Below are positions 33,401-44,629 of a stretch of 64,000 nucleotides of DNA, piece after piece. Within the stretch, counting starts at the first letter, position 1; the number at the start of each line of letters is the position of its first letter. This DNA comes from Closterium sp. Naga37s-1. Taxonomy: Eukaryota > Streptophyta > Zygnematophyceae > Desmidiales > Closteriaceae. Both the position numbers and the translations under genes were made by a program. The stretch lies in assembly GCA_947471745.1 (NCBI GenBank), contig CANJKZ010000065.1:310001-374000 (forward strand), in the 5' to 3' direction. The notes beneath the pieces were generated by a model that saw only the letters and a program-made list of their open reading frames with translations, did not search any database and had not been told where the DNA came from.

Positions 33401-36400
33401 GGGTCCTGCCCCCTCAGGTGTGTCCTAGGTAGATGCAGTCGAGCCTGTCGAGGTAGCTGCTGACTCTGGTGCGTCTGGGGGTGCTGAGCCTGAGCGTGCG
33501 GAGCCTGGGGGTGCTGGGTCTGGGGGTGCTGAGCCTGCGCGTGCGGAGCCTGGGGGTGCTGGGTCTGGGGGTGCTGTACCTGAGCGTGCGGAGCCTGGGG
33601 GTGCTGCTTCTGGGGGTGCTGAGCCTGGGGTTGCTGGGAGTGGGGGTGTGGAGCCTGCCGGTGCTGGACCTGGTGGTCCTTCGGGTGCTTTGTCCCGGCG
33701 GGAGCTTCCCTCTCCACACGAGCTGCGCGAGTGGTTTGCTCGGTGCTGGCGCCGTGCTGCTGGAGCTGGTGGTACTGCTGGTGCTGGAGGTTCGGCTTCT
33801 GCTGGGGGTGCTGGAGCCACGGGTCCCGGAGGTGCTCGTACTGGAGGTACTGGAGCTGCTGGACGTGCTGGAGCTACTGGTGGAGCTGGCGCTGGCGGTG
33901 CTGCTGGAGCCAGTGCTCCTGTGGGTGCTGGAGTTGGCGCTTCTGGAGCTGCTGGAGGTGCTACTGGAGTAGGTGCTACTGGCGGTACTGGAGCCGGAGC
34001 TGCTGAGTCTTCCGGTGGTCCTGCTGGAGCTGGAGCTGCTGGAGGTACTGGAGCTGGAGGTGCTGCTGGAGCCGGTGCTCCTGTGGGTGCTGGAGTTGGC
34101 GCTTCTGGAGCTGCTGGAGGTACTACTGGTCCTGGTGGTGCTGCTGGAGTTGGAGCTGACGCTGGGGGTGCTGGTGCTGTTCCTGCTGGTCCTGGAGGTG
34201 CTGCGCGGCTGCGGCCGTACTTCGTTCTGCTCCTTGAGCAGGTTCTTGGTCTTCCGCCTTCTTCTGGTCCTGCTCCTTCCTTAGAGTGTCCACCGCCTGT
34301 CCAGTCCGAGTCACAGTTACAGCTCGCCTCCCCTCTACCTGCTCCTTCTCCCTACGCTGGTCCTACTGGCGGTCTTGCTGAGCGTCGTGAGCCTGAGTCG
34401 CGTCCTGCGTCACCTGTTCGCACTGCTCGCACTAGTCGTCGTGTTCCACGTCAGCGTCCTCCTCCGGTCCCGGGCACGCATCAGATGGCACTGCGTCCTT
34501 CCACTGCGCCACAGCGTGTCCCTTTGCCGTCTCCTCCAGCGTCCTCTCTTCCTGCTCTAGCTGACCCGGAGTCTGACTCCCGTCGTGCTGCCAGTCCTAC
34601 GGTCACGCGTTTCCTAGCCACTGCTGTCACTGACCCTTCCTTTGAGTCCGCTACTGCGTCTGCCTTAGTTGCCGAGCTTGTCGACTTCGCTGCTCACTGT
34701 CGTCTAGACTACGCCGCTAGTCTTGTTGCTGAGTCTGCGTCTGTCTGTCCTCCGTCCGTCGGGGGTGAGTGTGCTCTTAGCACGGACGTCCTTGAGGACA
34801 GGCAGGAAGAGTTCCAGTGTTTTGCTGCTGCTTTACCTCATCTCGTGTCCACGCTGCTTGCCCCTGAGGGAGACCCGGATGCACCGGACATCGCGACCCC
34901 GCGCTCTTACGCAGAGGCGATAGAGGGTCCCTACTCCTCTCAGTGGCAGGCAGCCATGGACGCAGAGATGGCTTCCTAGAAGTCCACAGGCACCTACGTC
35001 GACGAGGTTCCCCCACTTGGGGCAAACATCGTCAGTGGCATGTGGATTTTCAGGGTGAAGCGGTCGCCGGGTTCTCCGCCTGTCTTCAAGGCGCGTTACG
35101 TGGCTCGAGGCTTCAGTCAGCGGCAGGGAGTTGACTACTTTCAGACCTTCTCCCCGACCCCGAAGATGACCACTCTTCGGGTTCTGCTGCACGTCGCTGC
35201 TCAGCGTGACTACGAGCTTCACTCCCTTGACTTCAGCACTGCTTTCCTACAGGGCAGCCTGCACGAGGAGATCTGGCTGCGCCGCCCACCTGGCTTCACT
35301 GGGTCGTTTCCTCCTGGTACCCAGTGGAGCCTCCGGCGGCCAGTCTACGGTCTCCGCCAGACGCCCCGTGAGTGGCACGACACACTGAGGACTACGCTTG
35401 CGGCTCTTGGGTTTGCTCCTTCTACTGCTGACCCGTCGCTGTTTCTTCGCACCGACACTTTGCTGCCGCCGTTCTACATCCTCGTGTACGTCGACGACTT
35501 GGTCTTTGCTACGGCTGACACTGCTGGACTTGCCCATGTGAAGTCCGAGCTGCAGAAGAGACACACGTGCACAGACCTGGGTGAACTGCGCAGCTATCTT
35601 GGCTTGCAGATCACCCGGGACAGAGCACGGCGCACCATTACCCTGACTCAGTCACATATGGTGCAGCAGGTCCTTCAGCGCTTCGACTTCACGTACTCCT
35701 CGCCTCAGGCCACTCCTCTGTCTACTCGCCACTCGCTCTCAGCTCTGCCTTCGGATGAGTCCGTAGAGCCGAGTGGCCCGTACCCAGAGCTTGTTGGCTG
35801 CCTCATGTACCTGATGACCTGCACTCGACCTGACCTGGCATACCCTCTTAGCATCTTGGCACGCTATGTTGCTCCTGGGAGACACCGACCAGAGCACATG
35901 GCTGCAGCGAAGAGGGTGTTGCGCCACTTGTGCAGTACGTCGGGCATGGGGCTCGTGCTTGGAGGGCGGAGTCCAGTGGTCCTCACTGGTCACGCAGACG
36001 CGTCTTGGGTTGACGACCTGGCTACGCAGCGGTCGTCACAGGGTTACACCTTCAGCCTTGGTTCCGGCTCTGTTTCGTGGCGGTCTACTCGCTCGTCTTC
36101 TGTTCTCAGCTCCAGATGTGAGGCTGAGATCTACGCAGGGGCCATGGCTGCACAGGAGCTACGCTGGCTCACCTACCTGCTGACTGACCTCAGTGAGCCG
36201 CCTTGTTCTCCTCCGGTTCTGTACGTAGACAACAAGGCCATGCTGGCCTTGTGTCGGGAGCACAGACTGGAGCACAGAACGAAGCACATTGCTCTCCGCT
36301 ACTTCCTTGCTCGTGAGCTGCAGCAGCGTGGTCAGCTGCGTCTTGCTTACGTGGCCTCCCAGGCCAACACTGCTGATATCTTCACCAAGGCACTTCAGCC

Positions 36401-36470
36401 TTGTGATCATCAGCGCTTCTGTACTATGCTAGGTCTTGTGCCTACTTGGCCTCACTTGCTTACCTCTTGA
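30492..36470 (+). pseudogene. Copia-1 gag-pol polyprotein, interrupted
   Basis: Starts MASPSVLTFDAEGRAVDFEV. The frame meets TAG at 30567, shifts by one near 30741 (TERA/HFSQYKSAK), returns at a run of nine C at 30951-30959, meets TAG at 33426 and again at 34977, and ends at TGA 36468. Domains: UBN2-like gag, Gly-rich stretch (31.28-31.46 kb), protease LDSGAS (about 31970), integrase zinc finger HHRLGH...CVPC and catalytic HMDVWG, HSDRGGEF, PQQNGIAER (32.4-32.95 kb), long Gly/Ala linker (33.4-34.2 kb), RT with YVDDL (about 35490), RNase H VDNKAM and KHIALRYF. The catalytic residues are intact, so only stops and shifts kill it. The TAG at 34977 sits where Copia-2 has Trp (LASWRSTG). Confidence 0.92.
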
Positions 36471-36663
36471 CGTTCCTTGTACTGTGATCTATATATACCT
36501 GCACCTGCTTGTTTACCTTTTATATATAATCCTGCATGTGAACTGGCCTTGTGGCCTTTGAACCTGTGCCCGGAATGTGTGGTGACGTTGTGATCCACCC
36601 TGAGCTTGCTTTGCTTTGCTTTGCTTGACTGATCTTGTGACCCCTTGTTCTCCCCCACTTTAC

Positions 36664-36674
36664 CTATGGGGGTG
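36664..36674 (+). promoter_or_regulatory. Copia-1 polypurine tract
   Basis: CTATGGGGGTG immediately 5' of the 3' LTR; the same string precedes the Copia-2 LTR at 61408-61418 (minus). Confidence 0.75.
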
Positions 36675-36798
36675 TGTCAAACATTAATCTCATAGCCTGT
36701 CTAGGCTGTAGTGGGGTAGACACTATGGGGTACAGTTTGCTAGGGTTTCACATTTGTACCCTACTCATTCCTTAGTCATTCATTCCTGTTTCTTCACA
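36675..36798 (+). repeat. Copia-1 3' LTR (124 bp)
   Basis: Partner of 29552-29675; same length, one difference. Confidence 0.93.
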
Positions 36799-36855
36799 CT
36801 ATGACATTAGTGCTACACGCTGCCATGCTGGCGGAAATCCATGTATTACCAATTT

Positions 36856-37594
36856 CAGAGTGCACCCCCGATACAAGGCTGAGGGCTTAGCCTACACCAG
36901 GCCCCCAAAAGTCAGAGAATTTTCTCGGATTTGTCTAAAAAACTCTGATATTTCAGCCTTTTTTTCGAAGTGAACTCTGAAAATATGATTTTTTTTGAAA
37001 GTGTGTAACACTTTCTAAAAATGTGTATTGTGAAAGCGCAGCTTACTGTAGCGAAGCAAGGCAACGGCGAATTACTATTCGCCGAGTACATAACGAGGGT
37101 TGGAGGCCTTTTGGCCTCCACCCACGTCTTCATTTCGGAACTTTGCAGTTCCATTCCCCACCCACCCACCCTAGTCGTATACTTGTAAAATCTATAATTA
37201 GGTTGGACGAGAATGATGAAATTACTGCAACTGTAATGAAGCACGTTGCCTTTGCAAGAACAGAAAGCAAGCTTTCTCAATTCAGTATTTTTTTGAGAAA
37301 AAACAGGCAAAATGCGATTTTTTTCTAGTGTGCAGTGGCATTTCTGCAGGAAAAACTCTGATTTTCAGAGTATATTCATGTACCAACTCTGATTTTCCAT
37401 ACTAGCCCAAAACCAATCTGAGGGCCTGGCCTACACTCATAAAATTAGGCTGAAATTTCAGCCAAGTCATAAAAAAAAACTCTGAAAAATCAGACAAGGT
37501 CCATAATGAAAAACTTTGAGTTCAGACTAGGTACCAAAAAAAAGCCTGAACGAACTCTGAATCAGAGTAGGTAAGAAGTCTGATATATAGGGCG
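36856..37594. repeat. dispersed AT-richer repeat block, 3' of Copia-1
   Basis: CAGAGTGCACCCCCGATACA and the following GGCTGAGG..TAGCCTACAC are shared almost exactly with 61168-61215, and a related version (CTGAGGGCCTGGCCTACACTC, then AAATTAGGCTGAAATTTCAGCC) recurs at 37418-37470. Recurrent AACTCTGA(A/T) motifs in both orientations suggest a decayed DNA transposon. No coding sequence seen. Confidence 0.5.
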
Positions 37595-37604
37595 CTGCAC
37601 ACAG

Positions 37605-38030
37605 GATAGCCAGTTTAAGGTCGGCGCACATCCCGGGTTTCGAGGCGCCTCAAAAGTCGTCTCTTAAAGCTCAAGGCCCAAATTGCGGATGGCGCACGGC
37701 TTGATTAGTAATCTTGATGGTGTGCTGATAGGAAACTTGTGAACCAGCACGTTGCAACTTGGGACTTCAAAAACCCCCACCCCTTGAAAATGTACGGTAG
37801 CTAAGGGTTGGGCGAAATTGTAACACCCCTCGTTCAACACCCCCGCCCACCTTTGTGAGTACCTCCCCCACAGCCCAGCGGTCATCCTTAGTAACATTAA
37901 ACAATTTGGGCCTCGAGCTTTAACTCACACCACTGTGTCAGCAGTGTCAGCCACACAGGACAGGACAGCCCATCCAAAGTCGGTACATACCCCGGGTCAC
38001 AATCACATGACACACTGTGACTTCCGAGGC
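37605..38030 (-). repeat. two decayed copies of the LRR gene's last exon end, in its 3' flank
   Basis: The stretch ACATACCCCGGGTCACAATC (plus), which in the true last exon encodes CDCDPGYVP at about 38102, recurs at 37986 with the same flanks (GGACAGCCCATCCA before, ACGACACACT-like after). A poorer copy with CACATCCCGGG lies at about 37600-37640. The repeated segment spans about 80 bp of the EGF-coding region. Confidence 0.78.
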
Positions 38031-38046
38031 GCCACACAACTCCACA

Positions 38047-41000
38047 TTAGACCACCACGCCAGTGGTGTCGGCCACACAGGACAGCCCATCCAGGGTGGG
38101 CACATACCCCGGGTCACAATCACACGACACACTCCGCCCAACCCCAAACCAGCACGTGCCGTGCCCACCACACGGCGCCACGTCAGCGCCACAGAACGCC
38201 TGGCAAGTGGTGAGCGAAAGCTGGGTCTCGACCCTGGGCGCGAGCGCGCATGCACTGGTGGCGGGATAATTGATGCAGTTGTATGCGAGGGATGACTGGT
38301 AGAAGATGCCGTTGCGGGTCTGGTCCTTGGGGCAGAAGGGAGAGGCGCCGGCGATGACGGTGGCAGGGCCGTTGAAGTAGTTGTGGTGAATGTTGATCTG
38401 CCCGGCGGTTACTATGGTGGCGTTGAAAAAGCCGGACGGGAGAGGGCCTGAAAACTGGTTGTCGTGCAAGTTTCTGTGGCGGGGTTTGAAAGGTCGACAG
38501 GGGATGGGGGAAATAGTGGGAGGAAGTGGGGATAATTTACAAAGGGCATGGGAAGACGTGGGAGAAGGTTAGGAAAATGAACAGGAAAGCAGAGCAGGAG
38601 CTTGTAGAGGGAAGGACGGCAGGTACTTATGGCAAGAAGAGCATGCCGTGCCGTGCTGCAGATTGAATAAAAGCGTGCGCTGTGTTCTTCCCTCACGAGA
38701 ATGAGTGAGTGAGGGAGGGCTTACAGCAGGTTGAGTTTGGGCAGAGTGAGAAGGCCAGCGGGGAAGCTGCCACGGAAGCGGTTGCCCTCCAGATACCTGG
38801 CGGTTGAGGTTGGGGTTCATTTATGGCGGTAGAGGTTTGCAGAGAGGTGGAGATGGAGACAAGATGAGAGGGACATGTGACATGCAAGCACGAGCGAATG
38901 CTAGGGCGTGGGGGTTGGGTTCTAAGTGGTTTGAGGGTCGAGAGCAGGATTGAAGCCAACAGAATGCAAGGGCGTGGGGGTTGGGACAGGTGGGCATTGA
39001 GACATGCAAGAAGTCGATTGAATCACAGCAAAGAAAACCCCACTCGGAACGAGTACCACAGCATTAGCTGGATCATGCACATTAACAAGCACCCATTCAA
39101 GCAAGGGCTTACAGCACGGTGAGCGCCTTGAGGTTGCTGATGCCCTGTGGGATGGAGCCGGTGAAGCGGCAGTTGTCCATCAGACTGGGGTGAGGAAAGA
39201 GGGGGGATGGAAAACGGGGAGGATGAAGGGAAAGGAGAGGGTGGGATGCAGCCTGTGACTTGAAAGTTGTCCAGCAGACTATTGGGAAGTGAGGGAAGTG
39301 TAAGCAAAAGAAAGAGAGGCAGCAAGGTGATCTGAGGGAAATCAAGAGTTGCTGAACAGGGGACGGGAGACAGGGACCGGGAAAAGGGGGTGGTGGAGGT
39401 GGGGAAAGTGGGACGATGAACCATGAGTGAACTGTTATTAGTCAAGCAGACTGGGTGGATGAGGAGATGACAGAGAGGTGAGGCTGAACACATGATTACT
39501 GCTTGGATAGAAGCGATGCAATGGTGGTGGTGAACAGCAGGTGAACGAGCAAGGGCGGTATGCAGAAGGTATGGAGAGGAAGCAGTGAGAGCGAGACGGA
39601 GGCATGGCAAGGCAGGTGGGAGGGGTTTACATGCGGGAGAGGCGAGTGAGCTTGGTGATGGAATCAGGCATGGTGCCGTTGAATGCTGCAAACTCCATCA
39701 CGCTGTGGCAGTGTGGGGAAGGAAAGGAGATGGTTGAAAGGGAAAGAGAGAGGGGGGGGTGAGGGCAATTTGAAGGCTGCGAAATCCATCACGCTCTGGC
39801 AGTGGAACGGGTAGGAGGGAAGAGTAGGGGGAAGGAGAGGAGGAGGGGGGCAGAGGGAGGAGGGAAAGGGAGGAGGAGAGGCCGAATGAGATCGTGAAAC
39901 CTTTAGCACGCAACAGCATAATTATTTCAAGAAAGGACAAAGTGCGGCGGCATGATGAAAGGTAGTGTTAAGAAACAAGAGATTAAGGACATAAAAGGCA
40001 AGATCAAGTGCGGAAAAAAAAATCTGCATGTGCAGAAGTGGGCACTCACAAGTCCGTGAGGCTGACCATGTTGCCAAGGTCTGATGGCAGAGGGCCGTCC
40101 AGATAGGGATTGCTGCTCATGAAGCTGACGGGGGGGAGGGAGAGGAGGGAGAACAGGTTTGGAGGAGGGAGACGAGGGTTGGAGGGACAGGGGAAGAGAG
40201 GAGAAACGGAAGAAGTACGAGGAAAGGTGGGGAGAGCAGAAGGTAATGCTGGGGCACGGGAAGATATGAGATGGAAGAGGGAACGGGTGTGTTACAGGGG
40301 GGGAGGAGAGGGAGGGGAAGGTTCACGACGTTAATGCATGGGGAGGGTCAGGTTCATCAGTCGAGAGCGTGGTATGAGTAAGTGGATGGGATTGAAGCGC
40401 CTGAAGACACAAGCTGTATAGCAGGCTTGAAGCTTACAGGATGCGCAGGTTGGTGAGCTTGGTGATGGTGGGAGGCAGCGGGCCGCTGAGGCTGTTCTGA
40501 TTGATGAACCTGGGAGCAGAGAGCAGGAGGAGATGGGCGAGGAGAGGAGTGGGTCGTGGTGAGCATTAGCAGCAAGGACAGAAGCCAAGCGGGTGGTGGA
40601 GTGCAGTGTTGGCACGCGCAGGACGGCCAACAGGGAAGGAGGGTCACAAAGAGAGGGTTTACGAGGAGCGGGCTGAGAGTAGAGGGCCTCACAAGTTCTG
40701 CAGGGCAGGAAGGTCGCCGATGGTGGCAGGGAGAGTGCCTGTGAGCTGATTGGTGTCGATATACCTGATGGTGTGTGAAGTAAGGGCAGGGAGAGGAAGG
40801 TACCATGCAAGGCTCGGATGTTGATGCGACTCAAAACTCGTCTCGTTACAAGGAGGGAAAGGAATCGGAGGGGCCCCTGCCAGGCTCGGATGCATATGTC
40901 GCGTTTGGATGATGTACGAATGATCGATGTCTTGAGTGTTCGAGAAGAGCGGCATGTAGAGGTAGTAAGCGCAGAAATGAAGAGCTCCGCAAGGAGTTAT

Positions 41001-44000
41001 GAGTGCAATGGTAAACAGAGGTAACTGTCGCAGGAGCTTCGTGGCGTATTCAGAGGGATGGTAGGTTATGAGAGCGAAGAAGGATAAAAGAGAATGTACA
41101 GATAGTAGAGGTAGGAGAGGCTGCTGAGGCAGGAGGGTACGGAGCCTGTGAAGTGGTTGTAGCTGAGACGACTGGTGGGACGGGTGGAGTAGGGGGAGGA
41201 AGAGGGGCAGGGAGGAAAAGATGGACGAGGAGTAAAATGCAGAAGTGGATAAGGAATGGGGCAGCCAAGAGTAACCTATGGGTATCAATACAGCTGCAAG
41301 TAGTACTCATATATATGTGTTAACCAAAGGGAGTGTGTCAACTTAGAACTACTGGTCAGACAGACAGATCTTTAGGCACAAAGTTTCACATGTTGAACTT
41401 GAAAGAGCAAAACTCACAGCTCCCTCAGGTTCTTCATGGTGCACACGACTGTGGGGAAGGAGGAGTTGAGCAGGTTGCTGGACACGTAGCTGTTGCAGAG
41501 GGGAATGCCGGAAGGACGTGACGAGACCGAGGGGTTCATGATGAGACGTCATCCAGAGGAGAATACAATGCAAGGAAGACAGTACTAGAAGGAGAAAATG
41601 ACAAGCAGATCAATGCCATGCATCGGATGTACGAGCGGATCAGCGGCTTGACTCATTAAATTACCAAAAGCCTAGAATGAGATGAATGAAGAGGCCTGAA
41701 TAGCTCGACGCTGCCACGTGCGCTCAGCATTGACCTTTCAGCCTGTTTGCAGAGTCAGAACTTCCTTGGTGGGATGTAAAGCATGGTAGGAACGCACAAT
41801 TTCTGCATGTTGGTCAGCTGCGAGAAGGTGTCGGGCAGCCCCCCGGAAAAGTAGTTGAGGTTAAGGTGTCTGTAGGAGAAACGGATGAGGGCAGAGAGGC
41901 ACAGAAAAGGAGGAAGGGAGGGAAGTGAGAAACAGAGGTGGGCTTGCTGAGGGAGAGAGTGGATGTTAAGAGGGAAGAGGCAATGGCAGAGGATCTGATC
42001 ATGGATGGGCTAGCGTATGCCATAGTATAGCTTAGGCATGGGCTCAGTGACGTGCGAGCATGTGCCATAGATTTTTTTTTGGTTATGCAGTTTTATGGGA
42101 TGACATGGCATGTTATGGCATGGCATGGAATCGTGTGACAGCGGAAGACATGGTGTGACATGGGCTGGTGTGACACATCGCATGGCATGCCATAGCATGG
42201 ATGGAATACCACGTTATATGGCAGCATGATGTGTGACGTTTAAAAGCGTGGCTCACAGCTGCACGAGGTTCTTCATGTTGCCCCATGAATCGGGGATGGG
42301 ACCCTCAAAGTAGTTCTTGAACAGCTGCCTGCAGGTGGAAGGCAGAGAGAGGGAGAGGGGAAGGGCGCGGGAGGGGTGTTGCGAGTGAGAGGGGACGGTG
42401 AGAGGTGCGCATGTTGACCCGTGAATCAGGAATGGGACTTTCAAAGTCGTTCTTGAACAGCTGCCTGCAACGTGGAGATGAGCCGAGCAGGACAGTGAGC
42501 CAAGAAGCGAAAGAGAGGATGCACAGACGCGGGGAATGGACCAAGGATGGACAATATTGGAGTTTATCAAAGGTGACAGAACAGAGGTGCGTGTGTGCTG
42601 TCATGGGAGTACATGGGAGGGGAGGGGTATGTGCGGACTGACAGGTTCCTGATGGCTGTGAGTCGACTGAACGAGTCGGGGAGGGATCCGTTGAACCAAT
42701 TCGTGGTGGCAAAACTGGCATTGGCAAAAAAGAAAGGGGAATGGGGGAAAAGAAGGGAAAAACGCGAGTGAGATTAGAGGGAATAAGCGTAGTAGTGCAT
42801 ATCCATGGTCAGGAAATCGTGCTTCGTCATCCTTACCCCTCTTCCGGGACCTATCCCATCCCTGCCTTATCCCCAAAACTCCACCTCACTCTCTAAAACA
42901 CCACTGCGTTCTCCGTCTCCCATCCCATCCCCCAGCCTCCCGCCTTCCCGTGCCTCTACTGTCAAGGACAACTCATCGAGGCTGGTGAGGTTGCCGATGA
43001 CGGAGGGCAGGTTGCCTTGAATGGCCTTGGAGCTGATGTCCATGCGGCGCACGAAGGTGGGAGAGAGAGAAGGGCAGGGCTGTGCAGGCAGGCAGGCAGG
43101 CACGCAGCCAAAGGTAGGCAGGCAAGCAGGGAGGGAGACTCACAACTCATCGAGGCTGGTGAGGTTGCCGATGATGGAGGGCAGGTTGCCTTGAATGGCC
43201 TTGGAGCTGATGTCCATGCGGCGCACGAGCCCGTTGGTCCAACACGTGATGAGCCACCACGAGGAGCACGGGTTCGTCGCCGTCCACGACGTGAGGTTGA
43301 TATACGGCGTCAGCGCCGCCTTCAGCTCCATCATCGCCGGCACTGCGGGGGGAGAGGGGGGAAGTGGGGGTGGTTTGGGGGGGGATTTGGTGGGTGGTTT
43401 GGGGGGGGATTTGGTGGGTGGTTTCGGAGGAGCACTGGTTCGTCGCTGTCCACGACGTGAGGTTGATGTACGGCGTCAGCGCCGCCTTCAGCTCCATCAT
43501 CGCCGGCACTGGGAGGGGAAGGTCAGCCGGAAAGGAGCAGAAGGGGGAAGAAGGCGGAGAGACCGAGGGAAGGTGCGAGGTCGGGGGAGGAGGGGTTGAG
43601 GTGTGAGGGGTTGAAGGGGATGGGGGAAGTAGAGCGTTGGGGAGCGGACTACACACGTCCCACCACGTGAGGTTGATGTACGGCGTTAGTGCTGCTTTCA
43701 TCTCCATCATCGCCGACACTGAGGGGGGAGGGAGGGACACGTGGAGGGAGCGGGGTGAGGGGGGGTTGGGAGGAGAGGTTTGGGGAGCTGTGTTCACACG
43801 TCTCACGACGTGAGGTTGATGTACGGCGTCAGTGCTGCCTTCAGCTCCATCATCGCCGGTACTTGGTGGGGAGTGACGGGCGGAGGGGCGCGGAGGGGGA
43901 AGAGGGGAAAGGGAAAGGGGAGGTGGGAGGAGGGGAATGGGAAGCTGACTTTACACGCTTCACGGCATTTAGGTTGATGAACGATCCGAAGGTTGCCATC

Positions 44001-44629
44001 AGCTCCATTATCGGGGGGGATTGAAGGGGCATAAGGCTTGCGAGAAGGTGATGGAGGGAAGGAGGGCACAATGGGGAACTTCAGGAAACCGAACGGGTTG
44101 AGTAATGCGACTGAGCGGTGGTTCAGTCCACCTTCGACGAGCACCGCAGTTTCGATAACACCTCGGGACTATAGCTGGCGGATGGGATCCTAAACAGGTC
44201 TGACGACGGCACAGTGTGATATCGGGATGTGGAACTGCGTGCAGACGACTCTCAAAGCGACGCACGGCGAATGGCGACGAAATGTGCAGCACATTGTGCT
44301 AGGAATGCGACCGCCACGACGTGGGGACATGCAATGTGACGATGATGGGATACCGCGATGAGAAGGGATGGAGCAATGGGACGCTGATGGGGACGTGTGA
44401 AGTGACGATGATGGAATGTTGCAATGTGTCAGTGGTGAAGCGTCTCGAAAGGTGGCAGTTTCAGATGTTACCGGCGCTTACTCTGAGAAGGAGCTACATA
44501 GATCGCAGTCGTCTGAAGCTTGCGCGGGAGGGCACCCGACGTCATGGACGCTGACATCAGTAGCGACAGGACTAGTAGAACGACAGACATAGCGGCTGCT
44601 TTCCCTGAATTCGGAAAGACCAGGCTCAT
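38047..44629 (-). CDS. secreted leucine-rich-repeat protein with C-terminal EGF-like module
   Basis: Extracellular LRR protein without kinase or membrane anchor, likely a wall or apoplast recognition or structural protein. Exons in order: 44629-44482, 43342-43144, 42714-42643, 42328-42257, 41869-41798, 41489-41418, 41171-41100, 40764-40693, 40509-40438, 40124-40050, 39702-39631, 39184-39113, 38796-38725, 38473-38047; total 522 residues. Exon 1 gives a signal peptide (MSVVLLVLSLLMSASMTSGA). Exon 2 is the LRRNT cap (ELKAALTPYINLTSWTATNP then CSSWWLITC). Ten exons of exactly 72 bp and one of 75 bp, all phase 2 within a Leu codon, each encode one LRR (for example YIDTNQLTGTLPATIGDLPA). The last exon ends with a six-Cys EGF-like unit (CGADVAPCGGHGTC, CDCDPGYVP). 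Partial exon copies lie beside at least five exons. Confidence 0.85.
39240..39800 (-). repeat. partial copies of LRR exons 11 and 12 in upstream introns
   Basis: GAAAGTTGTCCAGCAGACT at about 39258-39278 copies the start of exon 12 (GCAGTTGTCCATCAGACT at 39169-39186), and GCGAAATCCATCACGCTCTGGCA at about 39778-39800 copies the start of exon 11 with its acceptor (39688-39710). Each copy covers only the acceptor and first 15-25 bp. Confidence 0.65.
42405..42480 (-). repeat. copy of LRR exon 4 in its upstream intron
   Basis: Full-length but degraded copy of exon 42257-42328: QLFKNDFESPIPDSRVNM versus QLFKNYFEGPIPDSWGNM, with its acceptor-like flank (CTGCCTGCAACGTGG on plus). Confidence 0.82.
42966..43055 (-). 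repeat. copy of LRR exon 2 3' half in the following intron
   Basis: About 85 bp encoding MDISSKAIQGNLPSVIGNLT, one base different from the end of exon 2 (43144-43230). The donor GTGAGT is replaced by GTCCTTG, so it would not splice normally. Confidence 0.88.
43425..44020 (-). repeat. four upstream copies of the LRRNT exon start
   Basis: Besides the true exon (acceptor at 43343), CAG/TGCCGGCGATGATGGAGCTG and about 50-85 further bases recur at about 43434-43514 (SWTATNQCSS), 43655-43722 (MMEMKAALTPYINLTWW), 43803-43863 (to INLTS then stop) and, more diverged, 43955-44010 (IMELMATFGSFINLN). All sit in intron 1 with the same reading phase after the acceptor. Only the innermost continues into the complete cap. 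Confidence 0.87.

Larger units (their letters stand above)
29552..36798 (+). mobile_element. Copia-1: full-length Ty1/copia retrotransposon with 124-bp LTRs
   Basis: Bounded by two LTRs, 29552-29675 and 36675-36798, that begin TGTCAAAC and end TTCACA and differ at one visible position (ACCCAAC versus ACCCTAC). A primer-binding-like TGGTATAGAGC starts right after the 5' LTR and a purine-rich CTATGGGGGTG precedes the 3' LTR. Flanking pentamers are CTCTG and CTATG, an imperfect target duplication. Domain order protease, integrase, RT, RNase H defines Copia. Near-identical LTRs mean recent insertion; the polyprotein is nonetheless broken by three TAGs and two frameshifts. Confidence 0.93.

Noticed and set aside
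33283..33820. Antisense His/Gln-rich and Pro-rich frames over Copia-1
   Set aside because: Complement of the Gly/Ala/Glu linker repeat in the polyprotein.
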